Shown here piece after piece: positions 8,694 to 15,943 of a DNA stretch of 30,645 nt. This stretch comes from Vallitalea maricola (GTDB lineage Bacteria > Bacillota > Clostridia > Lachnospirales > Vallitaleaceae): positions 1 to 30,645 of the forward strand of contig NZ_BTPU01000075.1 in the NCBI RefSeq assembly GCF_036985595.1, read 5' to 3'. The translations under genes were made by a program, and so were the position numbers. Every line of letters starts with the position of its first letter. Within the stretch, counting starts at the first letter, position 1. Under the pieces are notes generated by a model. That model made no database searches. It was not told where the DNA came from and saw only the letters and a list, made by a program, of their open reading frames with translations.

Positions 8694-8815
8694 TCCAAAT
8701 GAGCTGATTTCATGTTATCAGCGGAAGAGCATCATTTCTCTTAAAAAAATAATATTATTACTCATTAACTTACTGCTAGTTTGTGTTCTCAAACATTACA
8801 GGAAGCATAGAAAAG

Positions 8816-8867
8816 GTTGATTTCATCACCCCTTGCATTTGATTTTCATTTTGGTGATGTAATCAAC
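8816..8867. terminator. 15-bp inverted repeat with U-tract on the plus strand
   Basis: The arms at 8816-8830 and 8853-8867 match at 14 of 15 positions around a 22-nt loop. A run of eight T follows directly on the plus strand. On the minus strand only CTTTTCT follows, so it would work best against antisense transcription and weakly on the sense mRNA. Confidence 0.5.
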
Positions 8868-8877
8868 AATTTTTTTT

Positions 8878-8907
8878 AAAAGCAGAAGCATGGATACCTC
8901 TGCTTTT
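8878..8907. terminator. Hairpin after the GH30 gene, bidirectional type
   Basis: A 9-bp stem (8878-8886 with 8899-8907) has A-rich and T-rich flanks, 47 bp after the GH30 stop. The minus-strand RNA ends the stem in UCUGCUUUU, so partial termination of the operon before the fucosidase gene is possible. Confidence 0.5.
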
Positions 8908-8954
8908 TATAAAATATTTTTTTCACAATTGATTCTTTTAACAGACTATTAGAT

Positions 8955-10772
8955 TTACTCCTTATAAAATATCTTAACTTCCCCCAATTGTTTTTCCCAT
9001 GCTCCAGCACCAGCAATCTCTATTTTCAGATAATTGGTCCCTGTAGGTATGTTTTCTAAGGGCATGTATGTTTTCTTCCTCCATACAATATCTGTCCATA
9101 CACCGTCTGTGCTTTCATGTTGAATTTTTTGCCAATTCTCACCGTCAGAAGAGATATAGAAGTTAATGTCATCGTACGCTTTATAATGATACATTGTTGC
9201 TTCAAAATTATTTATATTGTTAACATGATAGATAATATTCTGATTCTCTTCATTCATCCTCTTAACTCTAGATGTATCACCATCAAATTTATTAGGATTC
9301 GTACTATCCAAGATCATTCCCTCTGAATGAGCATGGGTTTTACTCCAATCATCCAATCCATCAGTCAACGTTTGAATTTGACCTGTTGATCCATTAGCAC
9401 CTGTGAAAGTGGTTACACTGTTAGGCGATAAATGAAGAGTGTATGTATTGTTACTATTGATATCATTAGCATAAATATTAGGACTTAGCTCTAAATTATT
9501 GTTAGCATTTGTAACATAAGGTGTTATATAAGCTGCACTAAAACCATCCGCCGACAACTGAACATCCACCGTACTATTGTTATCATTTATTGCTACGATT
9601 GCAAAATCACCTGTTTGAGGGTCTTTATACGCGGATAAATAGACCCCACTTGCAGGATTGGAGGATGATGTGTTAATACGAACATACTCAGGTCGAATAA
9701 AACGGCTGTAATTGCCTAACGTATATAGAGCTTTTCTTGCTTCATATGTATTATTTTCTATATCAATATAGACTAACCCCTCTGAAACCCTAGACCCAAC
9801 TGCACCTAACCAATACAAGTAAGCATTTGCTTCTGCCTTTGTCATAAAGTCATGTACATTTTTAGCCCAATATAAGCCATCATCTATATCCGTTTTCAAT
9901 TCTCCTGTATCAGAAACCTCTGTCATCCATAATTTTTTATTGTGCTGTTTTGGAGAAGACAAATATTTAACTGGGTATAACCATTGCTGATAGCTATGCA
10001 TACCAACAATATCTAAATTAGCACAGGCGGCAGGATCCTCTAAGGTAGGTTTAATGTCCCTATCTCTCCAAAATGCTGATTCATTGGCTATGACCTTCAC
10101 ATCATTGATTCCATGACTAGAAAACGCTTGTTTGATGTAGTCACGAATAAAGGTCTTAGTTTCTTCACCTGACCAAGTACAGCATTGCCAAGAAACGATG
10201 ATATCTGTGATAGGTTCAGGTTCGTTTGAAATAGATATACCATAAAAATCCAAACCATAGTTCTCCTCGTATTGTGTTATATAATTGGCTAGATACTCTG
10301 CATAATCATCGTAACATTCATATTTTAGCTTTCCACCATTAATGCTGTTTTCTGTTTTCATCCATAAGGGAGGTGTCCACACGGTGCTTATTAGCTTATC
10401 CACATTGTATTGATTCTGGGCTTGCTGCATAACCCATGCTTGTTCAAAACCAACAGTAGGATCATAGACCCCTGGTTCAGGACAGAAATCCCATAACACT
10501 TCTGTTCGAAGAATAGAGGCTCCCATACCATCTGTCCTTGAAAAAAGTATATCTAACACTTCTTGCCTTGTAGAATCTTCAAGGTTGTATAGATTTGTTG
10601 CCTGATTGCCTGTCTGTGAAAAACCGAACCCATCAATCTCCTGTCTCACATCGTCCCAATATATTGTTACATTACTCTGTGCATAAATGATGTGACTTGG
10701 TGTCATTATTAATGAAACGAACAAAAAAGCGGCCCCCATAATTAAAGCTTTTAACCTTAGATATTTCTTCAT
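8955..10772 (-). CDS. Secreted GH30 glycoside hydrolase with C-terminal beta-sandwich
   Basis: The 605-aa protein has a signal peptide (about 1-31, ending IIYAQ) with no lipobox, so it is exported. The GH30 barrel begins at EIDGFGFSQTG. The acid/base is Glu184 in GISISNEPEP and the nucleophile is Glu285 in LWMTEVSD, both at the expected barrel positions. After the family's beta-domain, about 140 C-terminal residues (from around 465, DGLDDWSKTH onward) form an extra sandwich-like region that may bind carbohydrate. GH30 covers glucuronoxylanases, beta-1,6-glucanases and galactanases and others; the subfamily cannot be settled here. It lies 61 bp after the LplA-type gene with a GAGGAGG ribosome site, so it is co-transcribed with the importer. 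Confidence 0.85.
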   Translation of the reverse strand: MKKYLRLKALIMGAAFLFVSLIMTPSHIIYAQSNVTIYWDDVRQEIDGFGFSQTGNQATNLYNLEDSTRQEVLDILFSRTDGMGASILRTEVLWDFCPEPGVYDPTVGFEQAWVMQQAQNQYNVDKLISTVWTPPLWMKTENSINGGKLKYECYDDYAEYLANYITQYEENYGLDFYGISISNEPEPITDIIVSWQCCTWSGEETKTFIRDYIKQAFSSHGINDVKVIANESAFWRDRDIKPTLEDPAACANLDIVGMHSYQQWLYPVKYLSSPKQHNKKLWMTEVSDTGELKTDIDDGLYWAKNVHDFMTKAEANAYLYWLGAVGSRVSEGLVYIDIENNTYEARKALYTLGNYSRFIRPEYVRINTSSSNPASGVYLSAYKDPQTGDFAIVAINDNNSTVDVQLSADGFSAAYITPYVTNANNNLELSPNIYANDINSNNTYTLHLSPNSVTTFTGANGSTGQIQTLTDGLDDWSKTHAHSEGMILDSTNPNKFDGDTSRVKRMNEENQNIIYHVNNINNFEATMYHYKAYDDINFYISSDGENWQKIQHESTDGVWTDIVWRKKTYMPLENIPTGTNYLKIEIAGAGAWEKQLGEVKIFYKE

Positions 10773-10833
10773 TAATAATACCTCCTCTTTTATTTTAATG
10801 AATCCATATTATTTTTTTTGCAAAATATTGAGT

Positions 10834-12345
10834 TTATTTCTTGTTAGCTAAGAATTCATCAACTTGTCGTTGTTTTTCAGCGATTATTTTTTCTGAACCA
10901 TTAGCTTTTACTTTTTCAAGATACTTTTTAACACCTTCCTCAGGCTCCATAACACCGACAGCTAAAGATGTGGAAAATTCATCTCCAACGTTTTTGCAGG
11001 CAGCAATTTCTGATTTAACACTTGAGCTGTCAAAGGAAAAACCTAATAATGGGGATTGCTCCGCAGCTTCATTAAATGCTTTGAATTGCTCCCATTTATC
11101 TTCAGCTTCTTGTACTCTTAAATAGTTCAAGAATTGGTTTTGGAACATCCATTGTGATGATGGATAATATCTACTTGTTTGAGCTGTTACTCCTTCAGGA
11201 AAATCAATGACATTCTCTTTTACTTTAACATAATGGACATCTTCTATACCAAAGTTCAACAAGTTATTTAAAAATTTATCAGTATTTAATAGCTCTAAAA
11301 ACATCATACATCTTTCTGGATTTTTACTTGTTCTTGAAATGGCTATCATTGAACCTGTTACATCTTCTGTTGTTGTTTTAATTTTCCCTATAGGGATACC
11401 GATTAATTCAACACCTAGCTGAGTTGACATTTCAGCATCTTTACCTGGTTTATAGTTCATATAAGTGGCGAACATATTAGGGACACTCTCTTGAGCTGTG
11501 ATGGCATCTTCATTGATATAACCTTTATTATTCCATTTATAAGCTAATTTTAGCATGGCCATATGTTCCGGCTGTTCTTCACCATATTCTATTTTTCCTG
11601 TTCTAGGATTATAAACTCCAAGAGTTGAACCAACTGCATCATTTAAATTATTAAATTGAGGCAATCCCATTCCATTGCAATAATAAGGATAGATTCCTGG
11701 TTCATTTTCTTTGATAACCTCTAGCATAGGCTCCAAAATGGGTTCAAAATCATCCATAGATTTAATTTTACTTATATCAAAATTGTATTTGTCTACGAGG
11801 TCTTTTCTGAAAAACAAACCTCTGGCACTTGCTATTTCTTTATTGGTTGGAAGGGCATACAATTCATTGTTAACTTTAGGACCTTCAAAGAGTGCAGGAT
11901 GTAATAATTCCTTTGTTTTTGGTGCATATGTATCAATTAAATCATTTAATGGCACAAATGCTTTTTTAGAAACATTTGTATAATATTCATACCAAGATGC
12001 AGTGAATAACATATCTAATTCATCACCTGTAGCCATCATTAAATTGGTTTTTTCTAAATAAGCCGACCATTCGATAGGATCAAGATCAATTGAAGCATTT
12101 ATCTTATCTTTCAAATACTCATTGATTGCCTCTTCCACCATGACCTCGTCTTTTTGAGGAGAGCCTGGATAAGTAAGCTTTATGGTGACATGTTCTAATT
12201 CTTCTCCTTCTGTTCCACTATCTTTTGTTTGCTCATTTGATTGGCCACTTGGTGCATTACTTTCTTTTGTATCGACCTTTTTCCCACAAGCAGTCATTGA
12301 TAATGTTAAAATGATAACTAACATTATTGTAACTATTTTTTTCAT
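10834..12345 (-). CDS. LplA/YtcQ-type oligosaccharide-binding lipoprotein
   Basis: The 503-aa lipoprotein has a lipobox SMTAC (Cys20) and an Asn/Ser/Glu-rich tether to about residue 48. The large binding domain is of the LplA/YtcQ class, with a C-terminal part resembling DUF3502 (SPLLGFSFDSSSVKSEIAAC). It captures oligosaccharides outside the membrane for the two permeases encoded just upstream. Homologous Bacillus systems take up polysaccharide-lyase products such as rhamnogalacturonan oligomers, which fits a PL8 locus. The order is LplB, YtcP, LplA, with a 166-bp gap before this gene holding only a weak AT hairpin (12489-12512). GGAGG lies upstream of the ATG. Confidence 0.9.
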   Translation of the reverse strand: MKKIVTIMLVIILTLSMTACGKKVDTKESNAPSGQSNEQTKDSGTEGEELEHVTIKLTYPGSPQKDEVMVEEAINEYLKDKINASIDLDPIEWSAYLEKTNLMMATGDELDMLFTASWYEYYTNVSKKAFVPLNDLIDTYAPKTKELLHPALFEGPKVNNELYALPTNKEIASARGLFFRKDLVDKYNFDISKIKSMDDFEPILEPMLEVIKENEPGIYPYYCNGMGLPQFNNLNDAVGSTLGVYNPRTGKIEYGEEQPEHMAMLKLAYKWNNKGYINEDAITAQESVPNMFATYMNYKPGKDAEMSTQLGVELIGIPIGKIKTTTEDVTGSMIAISRTSKNPERCMMFLELLNTDKFLNNLLNFGIEDVHYVKVKENVIDFPEGVTAQTSRYYPSSQWMFQNQFLNYLRVQEAEDKWEQFKAFNEAAEQSPLLGFSFDSSSVKSEIAACKNVGDEFSTSLAVGVMEPEEGVKKYLEKVKANGSEKIIAEKQRQVDEFLANKK

Positions 12346-12511
12346 AAATAACTACCTCCACTTCGTTTTTATAAAGATATATATGGAAATTTGCATAATC
12401 GTTTTTAATGTCCCCTCTAAGAGTGGTTTGACACTAAAGAAGTACTCACCCTTACAGTTAATAAAGACAATTATACAAACTTCTGTTTAAATAATTACTT
12501 ATGTAATTATT

Positions 12512-13414
12512 TCAACCTTTGATTGAACCTATGGTCAACCCTTTAACAAAATATTTTTGAAAATAGGGATACGCTAAGGCAATAGGCCCTATTGCAATGA
12601 GTACCATTGCAAATCTAACGGTTTGCTTGGGTAATACACTTAGCCCTATGTCTTGCGATGAATTCTGACCAAATTTTAATAGGTACTGTACATTCATGAG
12701 AGCTGTATACATAGTATATTGTAAGGTATATAATTTTTTGTCTGATATGTATAATAAACTTGAAAACCAATCGTTCCAATAAGTCAAAGTATCAAATAAT
12801 GCTATTGTTGCTATGGCAGGCTTGGAAAGAGGTAATACCATTTGGTAAAAAATCCGAAATTCACTGGCACCATCGATTTTTGCAGATTCTAATATAGACT
12901 TTGGGACACTCTGTTGATAAAAAGTCCTAACAATTAAAACGCTAAAAGGACTCATCATTAAAGGTATAATTAATGCATAAATGGTATTTTTCATGTGAAA
13001 GACTTGTGTATTGAAAAAATAAGTTGAAACAAGCCCTCCATTAAAAAGCATTGTAAAAAATATATAGAATGTAAAAAATTTTTTTGCTGGAAAATCATTT
13101 CGTGAAATGGGATAGGCATATAATGCTATGCATAACACACTAAGAAACGTCCCTACTACCGTTGCAAATATGGATACACCATATGCCCTTGCTATACTTG
13201 TTATATCTCGAAATAAAAATTTATAAGCCTCTAAACTGAATTCTTTAGGAATAAAATTGAATCCATGTAGTATGATTTCATTTTCACTGGTAAAGGAAAT
13301 ACCTAAAATTAGTAATACAGGTGCAACGCATATAATGGAATATACAATAAAAAAAACATTTAATATTACGTTTGACCGATTAGATATAGCGTTTATTCTT
13401 GCTTTTTTACTCAC
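12512..13414 (-). CDS. YtcP-type carbohydrate ABC permease
   Basis: This 300-aa inner-membrane permease has six predicted helices. The EAA loop is ESAKIDGASEFRIFYQMVLPLSKP, and the C-terminus KYFVKGLTIGSIKG is characteristic of YtcP/AraQ-type CUT1 permeases. It starts with GTG, preceded after 7 nt by GGAGGG. Only 12 bp separate it from the LplB gene. It forms the translocation pore with LplB for oligosaccharides delivered by the 503-aa lipoprotein. No ATPase gene is in this operon. Confidence 0.92.
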   Translation of the reverse strand: MSKKARINAISNRSNVILNVFFIVYSIICVAPVLLILGISFTSENEIILHGFNFIPKEFSLEAYKFLFRDITSIARAYGVSIFATVVGTFLSVLCIALYAYPISRNDFPAKKFFTFYIFFTMLFNGGLVSTYFFNTQVFHMKNTIYALIIPLMMSPFSVLIVRTFYQQSVPKSILESAKIDGASEFRIFYQMVLPLSKPAIATIALFDTLTYWNDWFSSLLYISDKKLYTLQYTMYTALMNVQYLLKFGQNSSQDIGLSVLPKQTVRFAMVLIAIGPIALAYPYFQKYFVKGLTIGSIKG

Positions 13415-13426
13415 AATAATACCCTC

Positions 13427-14341
13427 CTAAAATAATGCACTTTCTGAATCAATTTTCTTAACGATCCAGTTTGTTGTCAATACGAGTATAAATCCAACAA
13501 GGGATTGATACAATCCTGCTGCTGCTGCCATACCTAAATCACCTAAATTCATCATTGCACGATAGACAAATGTGTCAATAACTTGAGTTGTTGGAAATAA
13601 AGCTCCAGAATCCATAGGAACATTATAGAACAAACCAAAATCAGAGTAGAATATTTTGCCTATTGCCATTATGGTTAATATAATCATAATAGGTTTAATG
13701 CCTGGTAATGTAATATACTTTATTTGTTTCCATTTATTAGCCCCATCAATGGTAGCTGCTTCATATAACTCTGGAGCAATACCTAATATAGCGGCTAGAT
13801 ATACCACCGTTGAATAGCCTAGATACTTCCAAGTATTCACAAATGTTAAAATAAGCGGCCAATATTTAGGTTCAGCATAAAAATTGATTTTGTCTATACC
13901 TAATGCAGTCAACATCTTAGTGTTTAAAAATCCATTTTCCATTCCCAAGAATGCTAATACCATATAGGCTACAACCACCATTGATAAGAAATAGGGAAAG
14001 AAAAATAAGCTTTGATAAACTTTAGCTGCAAATCGATTTCTGATTTCACTAAGAGCAATAGCAAAAGCTACTGCCAAAAATAATCCTAAAAATATAAAAA
14101 CCAAATTATATAATAAAGTATTTCTTGTAATCAATAAAGCATCATTTGTTTTAAATAAAAATTCAAAATTTCTTAACCCAACCCAGGGACTACCGAACAG
14201 GCCATCCGCATAATTCATATCTTTAAAAGCAATAATTATTCCTCCCATAGGTAAATATCGCATGCATAATACTATAATAAATCCTGGGAGCATCATGAGA
14301 TAAAGGGGATAATATTTCAAGTGTTTCTTTAATTTTTTCAT
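13427..14341 (-). CDS. LplB-type carbohydrate ABC permease
   Basis: The 304-aa permease has six predicted helices, an N-terminal YYPLYLMMLPGFIIVL segment, the LplB-typical PMGGIIIAFKDMNY, and the EAA loop YEAATIDGANKWKQIKYITLPG. It pairs with the YtcP-type protein encoded 12 bp downstream. The gene heads the transporter/glycosidase operon behind a well-formed promoter at 14416-14443. A GAGGTG ribosome site precedes the ATG. Confidence 0.92.
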   Translation of the reverse strand: MKKLKKHLKYYPLYLMMLPGFIIVLCMRYLPMGGIIIAFKDMNYADGLFGSPWVGLRNFEFLFKTNDALLITRNTLLYNLVFIFLGLFLAVAFAIALSEIRNRFAAKVYQSLFFFPYFLSMVVVAYMVLAFLGMENGFLNTKMLTALGIDKINFYAEPKYWPLILTFVNTWKYLGYSTVVYLAAILGIAPELYEAATIDGANKWKQIKYITLPGIKPIMIILTIMAIGKIFYSDFGLFYNVPMDSGALFPTTQVIDTFVYRAMMNLGDLGMAAAAGLYQSLVGFILVLTTNWIVKKIDSESALF

Positions 14342-14415
14342 TTAGTCACCTCTTTTGTTATTGAGATAATGGCATAATAAAGCACTTTAGGCTCTTTAAC
14401 CTTTATCTTAGTTAA

Positions 14416-14443
14416 ATTATATATTTATCCTGAAATAAGTAAA
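14416..14443 (-). promoter_or_regulatory. Promoter of the lplB-type operon
   Basis: The -35 is TTTACT (14438-14443), the spacer is 16 nt and the -10 is TATAAT (14416-14421). The same -35, spacer length and -10 occur upstream of the GH130 gene. It lies 75 bp before the LplB ATG. Confidence 0.75.
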
Positions 14444-14446
14444 TTC

Positions 14447-14478
14447 AAATATCTATAATTCAATTTAAATATCTATAA
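14447..14478 (-). promoter_or_regulatory. Two 12-bp direct half-sites, 20-bp period
   Basis: TTATAGATATTT is present twice on the minus strand (14447-14458 and 14467-14478), exactly 20 bp apart and starting 3 bp upstream of the -35. Related sequence stands at the same distances upstream of the GH130 promoter. This is the expected layout for an AraC-family activator such as the YesN-type regulator encoded at 28741-30333. Confidence 0.65.
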
Positions 14479-14490
14479 ATTTACTAAAGA

Positions 14491-15687
14491 TTAATTTTTA
14501 AAACAATGAAGCGTTTCCTTTTGTAACTCTATGTTTTTGTTAATTAATGATAAGCGTTGCTTGACACAATCCAAAGAACGAAAGGCATCCGACGGTGTCT
14601 GAAATGTAAAATCCATTAATTTTTCTAGAGTCGTTACTGCAACATGAATTCGTGTATCACTTGATGCATAATAAATATAGACTTCATGACGCTCATTGAC
14701 AATGACACCATTACAAAAAATAACGTTGGATACATCTCCGATTCTTTCACTATCATATGGAGCAATAAAATATCCACCCGGCTTTGCTATTATCCTTTTG
14801 GGATTTTGTAGACTTGTTGCAAATGCATATAAGACATACCGTAAACCTGCTGCTGTATTTCTTACACCATGAGCTATATGGATCCATCCTTTATCCGTTT
14901 TAATGGGAGCTGGTCCTTGACCATTTTTAATTTCATAGACTGTATGATATTTTTTTTCATTAATAACCGTTTCTTCTTTGATTATTGGATTTAATATATC
15001 CTCACATAATCCAAATGCAATACCGCCGCCTGAACCAGTGGAAATAAATCCATCTTGGGGCCTAGTATAGAATGCATACTGGGAGTTAACAAACTCAGGA
15101 TGTAAGACTACATTTCTTTGTTGTGGTGAAGGTGTTTTAATATTAGGGAGTCTTTCCCATGTTTTTAAATCTTTTGTCCGAACTAATCCAGCCTTAGCGA
15201 TTGCTCTTGATGTATCTGATTGAGACACTTCTAAATCTTTACTTTCAGAGCAGTAAACACCATAAATCCACCCATCTTCGTGTTTAACCAGCCGCATATC
15301 GTACATATTGGTTTCTTCTTTATCCACATCTTCCCAATATATTGGAGCATTAATAAAGCGAAAATTATCTATACCATTATCACTTTCTGCAACAGCAAAA
15401 AAAGATTTTCTATCAAAACCCTCTACTCGACATACGAGATAATATTTGTTATTTAAGTAGATAGCTGCGGGATTAAATATAGCATTTACCCCTAATCTTT
15501 CTAAGAAATGGGGATTACTTTCTTTGTTCAAGTCAAACCGCCATTGTAGAGGTATATGATGTCTTGTAAGTACAGGATACTTATATCTATCATATATACC
15601 ATTATAAAAATCTTCATTTTTCACATTAGTTCTTCTTATTAATTTTTCTTGTTTTTCTAAAAGTTCATAGTATTTTTCATGTATCAT
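14491..15687 (-). CDS. GH130 4-O-beta-D-mannosyl-D-glucose phosphorylase
   Basis: This 398-aa cytoplasmic enzyme is predicted to phosphorolyse beta-1,4-mannosyl-glucose to mannose 1-phosphate and glucose. The sequence follows the GH130 mannosylglucose-phosphorylase pattern closely: FNPAAIYLNNKYYLVCRVEG, RKSFFAVAESDNGIDNFRF, Asp130 in NMYDMRL as the proton donor, TPSPQQRNVVLHPEF, TRPQDGFISTGSGGG, HGVRNTAAGLRYVLY, GDVSNV and YYASSDTR. Length is normal and there is no signal peptide. It has its own promoter and sits between the giant lyase gene and the transporter operon. Related mannosyl-phosphorylases acting on mannobiose or Man-GlcNAc cannot be wholly excluded. Confidence 0.87.
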   Translation of the reverse strand: MIHEKYYELLEKQEKLIRRTNVKNEDFYNGIYDRYKYPVLTRHHIPLQWRFDLNKESNPHFLERLGVNAIFNPAAIYLNNKYYLVCRVEGFDRKSFFAVAESDNGIDNFRFINAPIYWEDVDKEETNMYDMRLVKHEDGWIYGVYCSESKDLEVSQSDTSRAIAKAGLVRTKDLKTWERLPNIKTPSPQQRNVVLHPEFVNSQYAFYTRPQDGFISTGSGGGIAFGLCEDILNPIIKEETVINEKKYHTVYEIKNGQGPAPIKTDKGWIHIAHGVRNTAAGLRYVLYAFATSLQNPKRIIAKPGGYFIAPYDSERIGDVSNVIFCNGVIVNERHEVYIYYASSDTRIHVAVTTLEKLMDFTFQTPSDAFRSLDCVKQRLSLINKNIELQKETLHCFKN

Positions 15688-15782
15688 TTTGTAGTATCCT
15701 TTCTATTCATTATTTCAATACATGTAAAGAATAAATATTAAGAATTTTATGAGATAATGCGTCTTTCCCTCTTCTTTCTTAA

Positions 15783-15810
15783 ATTATATAGACTTATCAA
15801 AATAAGTAAA
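15783..15810 (-). promoter_or_regulatory. Promoter of the GH130 gene
   Basis: The -35 is TTTACT (15805-15810), the spacer is 16 nt and the -10 is TATAAT (15783-15788). These elements are identical to those of the lplB-type promoter, 95 bp before the GH130 ATG. Confidence 0.75.
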
Positions 15811-15813
15811 TTT

Positions 15814-15845
15814 CAATTCCTATGATTTCATTAAAATATCTACAC
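15814..15845 (-). promoter_or_regulatory. Operator region matching the lplB-type operator
   Basis: The distal half-site TAGATATTT (15834-15842) starts exactly 24 bp above the -35, as in the lplB-type promoter. A degenerate proximal half-site (15814-15827) matches 10 of 14 positions of the corresponding lplB-type site. This suggests control by the same activator. Confidence 0.55.
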
Positions 15846-15872
15846 AACCAAAAGAATGTTTACTATTACAAA

Positions 15873-15915
15873 GGAGCTGTTGCATTAACGCTAATGCAAC
15901 AGCTCCGCTTTTTTT
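15873..15915. terminator. Strong hairpin after the giant lyase gene
   Basis: A perfect 15-bp stem (15873-15887 with 15892-15906) with a 4-nt loop is followed by seven T on the plus strand. In the minus direction an A-run precedes it and only TTTG follows. It lies 37 bp after the lyase stop and before the GH130 promoter, so it probably separates those units. Confidence 0.7.
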
Positions 15916-15943
15916 GCAAATTCACTTTATTTTTTGATATACC

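Noticed and set aside
12489..12512. 10-bp AT-only hairpin at the end of the YtcP-type gene as an operon terminator.
   Set aside because: The stem contains almost no G-C pairs, overlaps the stop codon and has no U-run. Read-through to the LplA-type gene is expected.
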